From Aselliscus stoliczkanus (Eukaryota > Chordata > Mammalia > Chiroptera > Hipposideridae): a DNA stretch of 64,000 bases. The position numbers were made by a program, and so were the translations under genes. Location: contig CM066736.1 in assembly GCA_033961575.1 (NCBI GenBank), positions 78,020,852 through 78,084,851 on the forward strand, read 5' to 3'. Under the pieces are notes generated by a model that did not search any database, had not been told where the DNA came from, and saw only the letters and a program-made list of their open reading frames with translations. Shown here piece after piece: positions 32,640 to 44,363 of this stretch. Position 1 is the first letter of the stretch; every line of letters begins with the position of its first letter.

Positions 32640-32795
32640 TGTAGTGAAGAAACATAGTGGTTGGAGGCCCATAGACCTGTATTTGAATTCCTGCTCTACT
32701 GATCTCTAGAAATGTGACCACAGGCAAATAATTTAACTGTCCGAGGCTCAGTTTTCCCATATGTAGGGATCAAATGGTGGTACTTGGAAAATTAT
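32640..32795 (+). repeat. MIR SINE
   Basis: Reads 'acatagtggttggaggccca', 'tatttgaattcctgctctac', 'ccacaggcaaataatttaac' and 'ctcagttttcccatatgtag'. Confidence 0.8.
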
Positions 32796-32799
32796 TATT

Positions 32800-34290
32800 T
32801 CCCTGGTTTAATGGGGAAATGTTTATATAATGTCTATTCTCTTGATCCTGATTAAGTGGACTGGACTAGATTAAGTGGATGTGTCCCAATCCATGTATTT
32901 CCCTCCCCCATGCATTAACCTGATGTCACCAATGGAAATGGAACATAACCCACACAAAAACGGGATGCAGAATTAAGAGAGGCATCCCAATTATAATGAA
33001 CTCTTTCTGGGCTTCTAATGAATTTTTTGCTATTTTAAAATTTTTTTCTAAGTACGAATATAACTAGATGATCAGTGATAAAATCCAAATCCCAAGACTT
33101 CCCAATATCTATAGATGCCAGCATTTTCCCTTTTATTATCAGCTCTCCAATAAGTCTGAATTAAAAATTTCACTTCTTTTAAGAGTGGCTGTTTTGCTTT
33201 CATTTTTAATTATAACCCCACATCCGGATGTTTCCAGTATACTTCTTTGGAGAGCAATTTTTCTGATTAACAAGTTAAATTTTTTTTTTCTTCAACATGA
33301 ACAGATGGTGCTTTTCAGTGTCTTTTTGAAGGTGCTCTGTATCTCTTGCACAGCAGAATCTAAAATATGAATTGAACACTGGGTAACTGAACATATATGG
33401 AAAAGGAAAAGTGTATAGTTTAGAGTCTATATCAACTCTTTTTCCTGAATGAGGATTTATTCTCTTCTACTTAGTAATGTTCTCAGGAATTGACATTGAA
33501 ATTTGAGTGAGATTCTGAGCTTCTATACCTTTTAGGCAGAAACTTAAGAGCACCTAAAAATGAAAAGTTTTGTAACCATTTTAATTTCCTATAACCTTTA
33601 TAATAAATATTCCCCAGTTATGCTTAAAAAGGCTTAAGCTTGCATTGATGATTTGACCATATTTGACAAATTTGCATATAAAGAATAATGGACATAAATA
33701 CATTCCATGAAGTGTTCTTTATTATCTCCCCCTGAACAATACGTTTTAAATCATTGGTTCCCAACAAAGTGAACTGCTTAATTAAAGGGCTGACAAGTAT
33801 TTGGCAAATGAAGTGGTTTGGCTCCTTCCATGTTACACTGGTTTTAGATACATTCCAATGTTATACAGAGAAGATACTCATGTAAATAATTTCACGAGTT
33901 GTAGCTGTGGTTCGTCCAATTCATTTCTGACAATGGCACCAAGGGATGTTTGATGGTAAGCATGGTCATTGTCTTCCGTGCTCCCCAAGACAGACACAGG
34001 GTCTGAAATCTCCCGTTAATAAACATAACTTCTAGCCGTCTTCCTTTTTCCTTTACATTCACTAGCCACAGTAGATTGGTAGAAAATACATGACGGAAAA
34101 AAGTCTTTTTGTTTCTTCTTTAATTTTGATGGTCAACAGGTACATGCTTTTTTTTCTGTATTATAAAAATGTAAGCCCTCAGAAAACCTGGGAAATTGGA
34201 AAGTAGCCCTGGGACCTATCTTGGGTATGGGGCAGGGGAAGAGACAATGGATAGAAATTGATGATAAAAGACTTTTGTATACTAGCAACC
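32800..34290. other. unassigned stretch
   Basis: No gene or nameable repeat. The 100-residue open frame at 33068-33370 has no recognisable domain. Confidence 0.4.
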
Positions 34291-34299
34291 CCAGCTTGT

Positions 34300-34530
34300 A
34301 TGTCAGTGTCACTCATTATTCAAAGCCTTCTTTGACCTTCCCAGGTTAAGCTGATGGCTCCATTTCTTTGAAACATTTCTAAGGGACTTATATATTTCTG
34401 AGTCTAGTTCTCCGGATTGTAGGCCCCATGGGAACAAGATCCCAGCTTTACAAATCTTTAAATCTCCTGAATGTGACACAGTGCCTAGTGAATGGTAAAC
34501 ACTCAATAAATATGTGTGGAGTTGATCTAA
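34300..34530 (+). repeat. L2 LINE 3' end
   Basis: Reads 'caaagccttctttgaccttc', 'aggccccatgggaacaagat', 'gtgacacagtgcctagtgaa' and 'aaacactcaataaatatgtg', a well-kept L2 ending. Confidence 0.8.
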
Positions 34531-34724
34531 TTGAATTTCCAAGTGGAGTTTCTTTCCTTGTACCTTGCATATCATTGAATCATTCTGTCAATGCTTAAGT
34601 TTTCTCCCTGGTAATGACTTGAAAATCTATTTAGTCACTCTAGCCAGTGGACCATTTAATCTTTCCTCAGAATGTTGTGTCTTAAAAGGGTTGATGTTAT
34701 GGCGAATGTTGTTTTCCCTGCTCA

Positions 34725-34955
34725 TAGCAGGAGCTACATATAATGAATACCTAATATGTGTTATGTGCAGGGTTACATATTCATCGTGAGAGAAGGGTGT
34801 CTTCAATCCCCATTTTGCAGCGAAGGAAACTGAAGCTTTATAGAACTAAGCCATGTGCCCAACCTCAAGCGCCAGTAATATGCATGCACAGAGATAAGAA
34901 TTAAAGTCAGTTCTGATTTTGTGGCATTAAAAACAACACCGCATGGCCTTCACAC
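34725..34955 (-). repeat. MIR SINE, antisense
   Basis: Reads 'gaatacctaatatgtgttat', 'ccccattttgcagcgaagga', 'aactgaagctttatagaact' and 'ataagaattaaagtcagttc'. Confidence 0.75.
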
Positions 34956-34959
34956 TGTG

Positions 34960-37500
34960 TCTGCTTTTGTCCATGCCAGAAAATCATTAGATGCTTACAA
35001 AAAGCTGTTCGTTCAATTGTTTTCTGAATACTTGTGAAACTTTTCAAAGTCGTTTCAGATATAACTTTTTCCTTCTATTATGCAAACAATTTTTATCAGT
35101 GTAAAAGTTGTTTTGCACTGTGGAATTGATGGGTATGCTTTCTGTTTTACCATTTAGATTAACTAATGAAAATAATAGGCAGTGGTGGTTAAGAGCAGAA
35201 CAAAACCTTACAGCAGTCCTGGCATCAGTTTGCTCTTTGTATTGAGTAATTTAAAAACTATTTTTGAAAATGAATCTGAACTTAGTGTATAGTCAGTAAA
35301 AAGTTTGTCTATCAGGGTTATATTGAATGGCTACCCATTGCCGACATTGCTTTTTAATTTCTTTGGACTTCAAAGCTAAATAGCTCCAAGGATGCTTATA
35401 CATAATTTTATAATTTTTCTTTTAGTTCCTTTTTATTCAACCCAAATATCATCACCATTTCTTTCTTTTTTTTTTTTTTACCTTCTGTTTATAAATTAGA
35501 ATTTAAGGATTGCTTAGAAACCATACTTGTTTTTCACAGCTGACAAGTCCATCACTCCAAGACCTAATAGCCTAAAAATAAAATGGTCCAGTCTTAAGCA
35601 GAAAATGCTTAACTGAGATAACTCTGTGACATGAGACTACAAGGCTGCTTGAAATTAAGATCATTTTTTTCTTTTTTAATTCTCCAAAAATTTGTTTACA
35701 ACAATGAAACTCTTTCTTTGATAAGCAAGAAAGTGAGTATATATTCTGATTTGTGTCCTGACTTTGGAAAAAAACAATTCTAGGATGCACATATCATATG
35801 TATAAAGAGCTTAGAATCCTCTATGTGACCTTGTTTTCAAAAGGGTGTGGGTAATGAATAGCTCAAGAATCCTCTTTGGGCTTGGAAATGCCAGGCTAAA
35901 GTATATTTTGCTACAAGAAGCTTCATGGTACCCATGTTTCTGCAAAATTTTCTGCCAAAAGAAACTAAAATGCCATAGAACACAGGTTTACAGAGTGAAC
36001 GCAGATCTAGGCAGAGGATCCAGGGAAGAGACACAACACATTTTAACATCTGCCTGTCTCTGTGTACATTCTGTTGAGAGTAATGAAACAAACAGAGCCT
36101 CAGAAAAAAATGTACTGGTAAGAACTCAGTCACTTCAGTGAATGACATTTTGAGGAAGACTATGATTTAAATAAGCTCTTTGAAGTACAAGTGCATATCC
36201 TAACACTGATAGTCTTGGTGAAGGATTTAGACTGCCAGAATTTTTCATCTAACTATACACAGGTTAAGGGATATCATGAATAATTAATGAGAGGAGAAAT
36301 GGAGAAATGGAGGATGTATGTGAACAATAAATACTCTTTAAAAGCTCTCTATATCATTCCCCTTTAGGAGTGTGGATTTTGTCATCCTCAACTTTTTCTC
36401 ATCTTAAGAAAGACTTGAGTTGAAGAACCTTTGTAAATTCTCTTAAAGAAATAAATATACCTGAACTGTGTTGACTCTCGCTGAGTATTACAATTAAAAT
36501 TCTGGTGTCCACAAAGGACAAATCCAGGCATACAGAATGTACTCCCCCCCCCATATTATTGTGTATAAAGGGATAAAGATAAATATGATTTACTAAGAGC
36601 ATTTTTAAAAATAAGGCTGCAAATTTTAAAATCTAATCTCAAATCACTTGCCATCACTGAAAGGAGGAATGAGTAGGAATTTCTCAGTCCCCTGGACTCC
36701 GGGGCCCTCAGATGCTGTTTACTTACCTCTCCTCTGATTTCTCTGCCTCCTCTTTGCAAATGACCATGCCAGTGTCTTCTATTAACTTTCCTTATTCTCC
36801 TAGTGTAAGTTATTATGTCTTATCACTTTCTGACTTGTAGAAGACTTCATTGTTCTTTCTCAAGGAAGTTAAAAAAAAACAAACCAAAACTTTCCCTGAT
36901 CCTAGCAGGGAACAAACACATCCTTTACCGTATTTTACTCTTTTGGTTTCAGTCACAAGTCCCTTCCGCAGAAGAACCTGTTTTCCTAAGCCCTTAGGGT
37001 TGGCATGCCTTAGGAGCACTCTTTATGTTTCCTTTAGGAAGCTTGGTGTCAACACCACCTTTATCCTCCACTGCCTTTGGAGCTCTCTCTCCTCCAGGAA
37101 GGTGCATTATGCTGCATAAGGACATGAGGGTTAGAGCAGTACCAGTTTTGTTTAATTGCAAGCCTTGCAATCATTCCCTTTGAGCCAATGAGAAGATTCT
37201 GTGAGGTGTCCACCATCGTCTAACCCACATCTGAATACAAAAGCTACATATCAATAAATGCTGCTATTTACAATAAATACTTGAAAAAACATTTAAAGCG
37301 ATAAAAGATGGAGTGTGGGCCGGTCTGGGAAACTTTAAGTTATCCTAGATAGCATTTGGGCCTACCGCTATCCAGGATACCATAAAAAGCCATCAGAGGT
37401 ATAGGCCTTCAGTCTGTGCCACCTCCAGCTTCTTACCTTATTAGTTCTTATCATTTGCTGCCCTGATTTCTCCAGCAGGCGTTGTGATCACTGTCTCAGC
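34960..37500. other. unassigned stretch
   Basis: About 2.5 kb without a gene or nameable repeat. Open frames of about 100 residues at 35837-36148 (minus) and 35845-36141 (plus) overlap almost fully on opposite strands and have no recognisable domain. Confidence 0.45.
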
Positions 37501-37506
37501 CTAACA

Positions 37507-37691
37507 AGCATGGTGGTTTATCCTGGAGGTCAATGCAATCCCCCTAGGCACCTTTTAGAGATGTTTGGTCATGTTTTTGTTTGTTGCAATGACTGGGGAA
37601 AGCTACTGGCACTTAGTGAAAGGAGTCAGGGATGCTAAGTAGCCAATATGCTATGGGATGACAGTCAGGGGCATCCCCATTAAGAAACACT
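37507..37691 (+). mobile_element. MER20-like hAT-Charlie element
   Basis: Reads 'cccctaggcaccttttagag', 'atgtttggtcatgtttttgt', 'gactggggaaagctactggc' and ends 'taagaaacactg', following the MER20 consensus. Known from placentals generally; some MER20 copies elsewhere act as enhancers, which is not shown here. Confidence 0.7.
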
Positions 37692-37694
37692 GCA

Positions 37695-38620
37695 CCTCCT
37701 GAATTGGCACCCAGTTTTGAGTTGACTAAACTGGCTCTTGCGTTTGGAGAGGTTGTGTGTCCTGGAGCCTTACAAAGTGCTTCAGATCCACATCAATGAT
37801 TGGCTTGTGATCTCCCTCATTTGACTCCAGCCTCAGAGGGGAGGAGTACGTAGCAAAGAGAAATTCAAGAGCCTGCCTTCTTGTACCCCATTCCCTTTGC
37901 AGGGAAGATGATACTGAGAACTCAGCTTTAGGCAGGTGTACAATACCTGTTTGCCCAGCGGCCTCCAGCTACAAAAGTGAAAACTCACACCAGATAAGGA
38001 AAAAGAATGTTAGTATCATTTCTTTTATTGCTGTTACACTGACTCCAAACAGAAGAGAATACAAAAAACATCAGTGCTGGATGATGCTGTGGGGTTGATG
38101 TTGGCCAAGATGCTTAGAATGCCACGTTTGTATAATGAAGGGGATAGAGAAAAGATTCCTCACTGATGTGTGAGGTGGCTATTTTATTTTTTCATAAAAC
38201 ATTAAGTCACTTGTAGGAGGTGAGGAGGCTGGGTTATACAGTATCCAAGTGATGATTCAAGGGATAGCAGAAAACAAAATAGAAAATTAATGTTCTGAAT
38301 CCATGGGGGTTAGGAGACTAGAGAAGAAAGAAGATATTGATAGAGGTAGCAACCAAATTCTGTATCTGTCAGTTCATTAAGGCTTTGAAGTTTATCATCA
38401 CATCCTGATCTACTTTGGGAATCTCTGGTTATCATTCATCTAACTTTAGGGTAAAAAAGAAAGAGAAACCAAAAATACATATTCAAGTTTTATCTGTTCC
38501 ATAAAACTAAAATATAGTTTTGATATGGTTTATATCTACTTCCCATGATCACTATTTTGAAAAATTCAAAGTTTTGAGGCAAGTGTGATGTAAAAACTGT
38601 TGCCTGAGTTTACACCCTTT
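37695..38620. other. unassigned stretch
   Basis: No gene or nameable repeat. Confidence 0.4.
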
Positions 38621-39152
38621 TATCTAGGTATTTGTATATTTATTTACTTATTTTTATTTTTCAGTTACAGTTGGTATTCAATATTATTTTATATTAGCTT
38701 CAGGTGTACAGCATATTGGTTAGACATTTATATAATTTATGAGGTGATCCCTCAATTATTCTAATACCCACCTGGCACTCTACATACTTATCACCATATA
38801 ACTGACTGCATTCCCTATGCTGTACTTTACATTCCCATGACTATTTTGTAACTACCAAATAAGTCTTTGTACTTTTTAATTCCTTCACCTTTTACCCATC
38901 TCCTCCAGGCCTCCTTCCATCTGGCAACCATTAATTTGTTCTGTGTAGCTATGAGTCTATTTTTGTTTTGTTTGCTCATTTTTCTGTTCTTTAGATTCCA
39001 CATATAAGTGAGATCATATGGTATTTGTCTTTCTCAGACTGACTTATTTCCCTAAGCATAATACCCTTTAGGTTCACCCATGCTGCCACAAATGGTAAGA
39101 TTTCATTATTTTTTATGGCTGAGTAATATTAAATTTGTACTTATATACAAGA

Positions 39153-39720
39153 TCAGACAATTAAGTTCACAAATTTATCCTAGAAAACGTGCTACACACC
39201 TCATTGCTGAATATCACTACAGTCACCTTCAAAGAACTCCCCTTGGGAAGCTATGCACCGACGCCTGCACCGAGTCCACCCTTCAAGGCAGTTTTGGAAC
39301 TCTTTTTCTGGAATGGCCATCAGAGCGGTCGTTGTATTACCCTTGATGTCCTGAATGTCATCAAAATGTCTTCCTTTCAATGTTTCCTTTATCTTCAGGT
39401 AAAGAAAGAAGTCATTGGCGACCAGATCAAGTGAGTAGGGAGGGTGTGCCAATACAGTTATTTGTTTACTGGCTAAAAACTCCCTCACAGACATTGCTGT
39501 GTGAGTTGGTGCATTGTTGTGATGCAAGAGCCATAAATTGTTGGCGAAAAGCTCAGGTAATCTTAACTGTTTCTTTTTCACGTAACCTTTTCAGCATTTC
39601 CAAACAGTAAACTTGGCTAACTGTTTGTCCAATTGGTGCAAATTCATAATGAATAATCCCTCTGATGTCAAAAAAAGGTTGGCAACATCGTTGCAACAGT
39701 TTCACAAACTTAATTGTCCA
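39153..39720 (-). mobile_element. 568-bp internally deleted mariner (copy 3), nested in L1
   Basis: The left end is 'tcagacaattaagttcacaa' and the right end is 'cacaaacttaattgtcca'. L1 text runs up to 'ggctgagtaatatt' and resumes at 'gttgatggacacttcacttg', so the mariner entered a TA-rich site (the L1 'gtgtatatatac' region) after the L1 was in place. The deletion junction is the same as in the copies at 11468 and 20475. Confidence 0.85.
39201..39581 (-). pseudogene. mariner transposase, C-terminal half (copy 3)
   Basis: The frame is open for 126 residues. The second catalytic position reads HHNNAPTH (asparagine for aspartate, as in the copy at 20508). The third, near VANDFFLYL, is intact. 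A small insertion near 39555-39585 (read as KKKQLRLPEL against HEKVRRPEL in the other copies) breaks the frame upstream, so the part before it is out of frame. DNA-binding and first-aspartate regions are missing as in the other copies. It is a dead transposase remnant. Confidence 0.8.
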
Positions 39721-40739
39721 GCCTCTCGTATGTATGTGTATCCAGTCATCTTATCCAATTGTCAGTTGATGGACACTTCACTTGCTTCATATCTTGGCTA
39801 TTGTAAATGACTCTGCAATGAAAATAGAGGTGCATATATATTTTTTTCACGTTAGTGTTTTGGATTTCTTCGGATAAATACCCAGAAGTGGAATTACTGG
39901 GTCATAAGCTTTATTTTCAAATTTTTGAAGAACCTCCATACTGTTTTCATAGTGGCTGCACCAATTTGCAGTCTCATCAACAGTGCACAAGGGTTTCATT
40001 TTCCCCACATTCTTGTCAACTCTCATTGTTTGTTGATTTATTGATGCTAGCCATTCTGACAGGAGTGAGGTGATACCTTGTTGTTTTCATTTGCATTTCT
40101 CTGATAATTAGTGATGTTGAGCTTCTTTTCATATGTCTGTTGGCCATCTGTACGTCCTCTTTGGAGAAATGTCTATTCAAGTCCTCTGTCCATTTTGTAA
40201 TGGGATTGTTTGTTTTTTTGGTGTTGAGTTTTATGTGTTCTTTAAAAATTTATAAATTTTGGATATTAACCCCTGATCGGATTTATCATTGACAAATATC
40301 TTCTCCCATTCAGCAGGTTGTCTTTTCATTTTGTTGATAGTTTCCTTTGCTTTATAATAACTTTTTAGTTTGATGTAGTCCCATTCATTTCTTTTTTCTT
40401 TTGTTTCCCTTGACCAAGGAGATATATAAGGAAAAATATGACTAGACCAATTTCAGAGAGTTACTGCCTATGTTTTCTTCTACGAGTTTTATGGTTTTGG
40501 TTCTTACATTTAAGTCTTTAATTCGTTTTGAGTTTAATCTTGTATATGGTGTAAGAAGGTGGTCTGGTTTCCTCTTTTGCATGTATCTGTCCAGTTTTCT
40601 AAACACCATTTATTGAATAGATTGTCTTTACTCATTTGTACATTCTTGCCTCCTTTGTCATAGATTAATTAATCATATAGGTGAGGGTTTATCTCTGAGC
40701 TCTATATTCTGTTCCATTGTATCTAGATTTTTATTGAAA

Positions 40740-41165
40740 CAATGTCTATAAGTAAGAAGCTCCAGAACCAATGACATGCCAAATATCTAAAGTCCCATCT
40801 ATAATTACCTCCAGAAGTGATTTAACATAGCAGGGAAAGAAAATTTGAACTATTTTTGTTTAACTTTCTCAGTTGGATTAAAAAAAAAATGAAGTGCTAA
40901 AGGTCTTAGAAGTGAATAACAAGTTATTTTATTTGAGTTTTCAAAGTTAAATTTTGGAATGTTTTCAAAACTAAGCCTTGTAACCTATTGTCAGGAAGAG
41001 ATAATAGGAGGCATTGCAAATATCAAGGGAAAGGTCATATCTGGCACATACATCTCAAGATCTGATCGGCAGGCACTTTCTAATTTTTGTCATCCTTAAC
41101 TTACTTATGCCTTAACACTACTAGGCTAGTTTGAAGCTATGATGACAAGTTTATATACTTCAGTT
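40740..41165. other. unassigned stretch
   Basis: No gene or nameable repeat. Confidence 0.4.
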
Positions 41166-41169
41166 GGTT

Positions 41170-41362
41170 GCAACATGCTGCAGTGTTATTTTTTTTGATG
41201 TGTTCTCACATTTCTCATAACTGTTATTTACAATTACATCTGGCCCACCAAATGTAAGCTTCATTTAGTTTTTTTTTGTTTCTGTAACTCTAGTATCTAG
41301 AAATGTATCTTACCTAATAGTGGATGCTCAATAAATGCTGATGAAATAAAAGAGTAAATTAA
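41170..41362 (+). repeat. L2 LINE 3' end
   Basis: Reads 'ggcccaccaaatgtaagctt', 'cttacctaatagtggatgct' and 'caataaatgctgatgaaa'. Confidence 0.7.
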
Positions 41363-41369
41363 TGATTTA

Positions 41370-43670
41370 TGTTCTTAATGAAATATTTCACACTGTAAGT
41401 CTAGAGTTAGTAAATTATTAGAACCTTGGGCCATACTGAGTTTTTATTTGTACTCTCCTCAAAGCCAACCAATGCCAGTGCATTGAACATTCTAAACACT
41501 CTTGAATACCATGGGGAAAAAAGTTAATTAAAAAAATTTAGAAACTATGTCCATGACCTTAGTTTCTTAGATGTTCTGCTTTGGAATAAAGGAATGTCAT
41601 AGTTAAAGTATTTCTTTCATGAGAAATAGGGTTTATATCATACCATTCATTAGTTCCATAAATCATCCTCATCTGTATGATAAGGATCTTCAGGCAACAC
41701 ACTCATCATTTCATTGTTTTATATTTATACACACTGAAAAGGTGGAAATATATCTTTCCAAAAAGTTCAGTACGAAGCAAACATGTCTCAGGCAGTTTTA
41801 GCTTTAAACTCGTGTGCCATTTAATTTGCTGGGTTGGTGGCTGAATGACATAGGGACAAGTTCTGAAATAAGTCACCAGGATGGCTGGGCACTTTAATGT
41901 CCACATGTTTCAATAGGCATTCCCAGTTGGAAGGGATTGATGTGTTGAGGGAGCTCTCAGCTCCTCTGAAGGCCGCCTTTCTGTCTTGTGGGCAGGGATG
42001 AGCCGAATCTGCCTCTGCTGACTTTTTCCTGCTTATTTCCTTTGTCAGGTTTGGGGTTCTCCTTGTGCATCCTCACAGTGATATTTTTTTTTTCCCCATA
42101 AGCGTTTGCCCTGTCTCTGGTGAGCCATTTCCTCTCTATTCATTCTCATCCACTATGACTACTGCATTATCTTTGTCCCAAGTGATTCATAGTATGATTC
42201 TTGTGCTTTACAAAAAAAAAAAAAAAAAATTACTTCATAGTACTCTTCTTATTTTCAGCTTGCTTGTTAAAAGCCTTTGAAGTTGGTTATTTTTCTAGGC
42301 TCTCAGTGATTTGGAATTTTTCTAGACACATCTGTTAGTATAAATTATGCTAGACTGGGATTTTTTTTTCTTTTTTTTTTTTTTTTTGTGTGTGTGTCTG
42401 AGTACCAGAATTCACTGCTCCAAGAAAGAAGTCATGATTTGAAGGAGCTTGATGTCATTCAGACTTAGATTGAAATGTATTTTGTATCTATTTTGTATTT
42501 TGAACCAAAATGTGTTTTGAAATAGATTTATCACTTTGTAACAAATGGATAGTGGTAACCCCAGATTTTTGTTAGGCAGCATACAAAATATTCTGAAGCA
42601 TGGTCATGGTATTATAGGAATCACCACTCAATGATATTGACAAATGAAACTTTTAACCCTGTAACTCAATGGTTTTCTTCCAATGAACAGATATCTACGT
42701 CCTGCCCTCCATAACCCAAGACCACATGCATTTTCCTAATCAGATTGGAAATGTGCTTCTCCCTTCACCCTGCCTCTTGATATCTTTATCATTAGAACAC
42801 ACACATATGCGCGTGAGCGTGCGCGCGTGCACACACACACACACACACAGACACACCCCACAAGATCAGTTTTCCTCCTAAGAGCTCTCATTAATCACTT
42901 CGTCCTAAATGTATAAGCTTAATTGCCCTTCTAACCTTTTGCCTTGTGACATATTATTGTCTTCAACTATCAATAAGTTATGAATTTCTGGAAGCCAAGA
43001 GTTATTTTATGCTTCTTAATAGTCTGAAGTGTCAAGTAGTTCATGTACTGAGGGCCCTCAGCAACGATGTGGTGATTTCTAAGCATCTAATTGAATCAGA
43101 AATGGCCTCCTGTTTGTGAGGTACTAGGTGTTTTATGGAGTCATTAAAGGCATAACCCATCTTTGCTGATTGGCCAATGGCCATTGTGGTGACTGACAAA
43201 GACCCAGAGGAGCCCTTGAGTGTCACAGATAGTTGCTGAGAGGCTAGAAAAATGAGAAATAGAGCCCAAACGAACACAACCATTTCACAGCTGTAGTTTT
43301 GTACAGTGTGTATTCTTATTCGTGGGAAACTCCAAATTCATGTTTATTAGCAGAGAAGAGCTAGCAATTCATATTTTATAAATGTAATCCAACCTGAAAA
43401 CCATACCCTGATTTGCCTCCAGTATCTGGACAAACTGGAATTCTCTTTGCTGTGCCACTGAGGGACGAATAAGCTTTTGTATGGTGAACCCATCTTTGAA
43501 CAGGTAGAAAAATTAATGAAGAATAGAGAATCATCATCGTCTTACTCCAATTCACTATAGAAATTCTTTACCTATAGCTGATTTGTTATATTTTCCCTTT
43601 GAAAAAATTTTCCATTTCCATAATTATTGGATCCAATTTATTTCTCATTGTCCAACTTAATGAGCTGGCA
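41370..43670. other. mostly unassigned stretch
   Basis: No gene. It includes T-rich tracts at 42360-42387 and the alternating purine-pyrimidine tract listed separately. A weak L2-like phrase near 42940-43060 is not firm enough to call. Confidence 0.4.
42798..42856. repeat. alternating purine-pyrimidine tract (CA/CG)n
   Basis: CACACACATATGCGCGTGAG leads into CGTGCGCGCGTGCACACACA and a further CA run. About 59 bases alternate purine and pyrimidine almost throughout, with a central CG-rich block. Such tracts are the classical Z-DNA formers. Confidence 0.9.
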
Positions 43671-43674
43671 GCTT

Positions 43675-43745
43675 GCTATATTAAAGAGAGCGACTGCATT
43701 AACTATATATTTTTGGGCAAGTTGCTTAACTTCTCTCATTATCAG
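43675..43745 (+). repeat. short MIR core fragment
   Basis: Reads 'gggcaagttgcttaacttct', the conserved MIR core. Confidence 0.55.
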
Positions 43746-44363
43746 GAGCTTCTGATGTGATGGAGTTCTGGAAAATATCAAAGAGCAAAAAACGGATGAA
43801 TTGCATGTATAAAGGAAAAGGAATTATGACTTTTCTTGTACCTTCATTGAAATCCATTCGTTCCTCTGTTAGAGTCTAGGTACATAGGACTGCTTGGTAG
43901 GAGAAAGGAAGACCTATGTTCATAGATGATGAAGTGTCATCAGTGGTGCCCCTCCCCCAGGAGCTCTAGTGTTCATATTGGGTTCAGAGCTCTAGAGTTC
44001 TTAATATTCCATTTAGTCATGTGCTGTATATATATTTTTATAACTGAGGTTCTCAGCACTCATTCCAAACCCTCTCCAAAGGTGATCTCTTTTATATACA
44101 TGACATCAGTTACCATTTATTTACCGATTACCCCAAATTCATATTTCCTACCAAAACCTCTATTCTGAACTGTTGACTTATATATCCAATGGCCTCTTCA
44201 GCATTTTCACTTTGATGCCTCATAGGAATATCAAACCACCATGTCCAAAACTGAGTTTATGGTTTTTTGCTTGATAAATCTACTTCACCAGTGTTCTCCA
44301 TCTGAGGGATTGGCCTCACCATTTGACATTTGGTCACACAAAATACCATGACTCTCACTTTTC

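Larger units (their letters stand above)
38640..40725 (-). mobile_element. 5'-truncated L1 LINE, antisense, split by a mariner
   Basis: The antisense 3'UTR starts at about 38640 ('cagttacagttggtattcaa', 'gaggtgatccctcaattatt'). It passes 'tgacttatttccctaagcat' into the antisense end of ORF2 ('ataaatacccagaagtggaa', 'attaacccctgatcggattt', 'tagtttgatgtagtcccatt') and stops at about 40725. Without the mariner at 39153-39720, about 1.5 kb of L1 remains. The ORF2 part covers only the C-terminal region and has no intact frame, so there is no endonuclease or reverse-transcriptase domain. The 3'UTR is of the type that ends the L1 at 26754. Confidence 0.85.

Noticed and set aside
35837..36148. About 100-residue open frames on both strands over the same bases
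   Set aside because: No recognisable domain on either strand; overlapping frames of this length are expected by chance in 64 kb.
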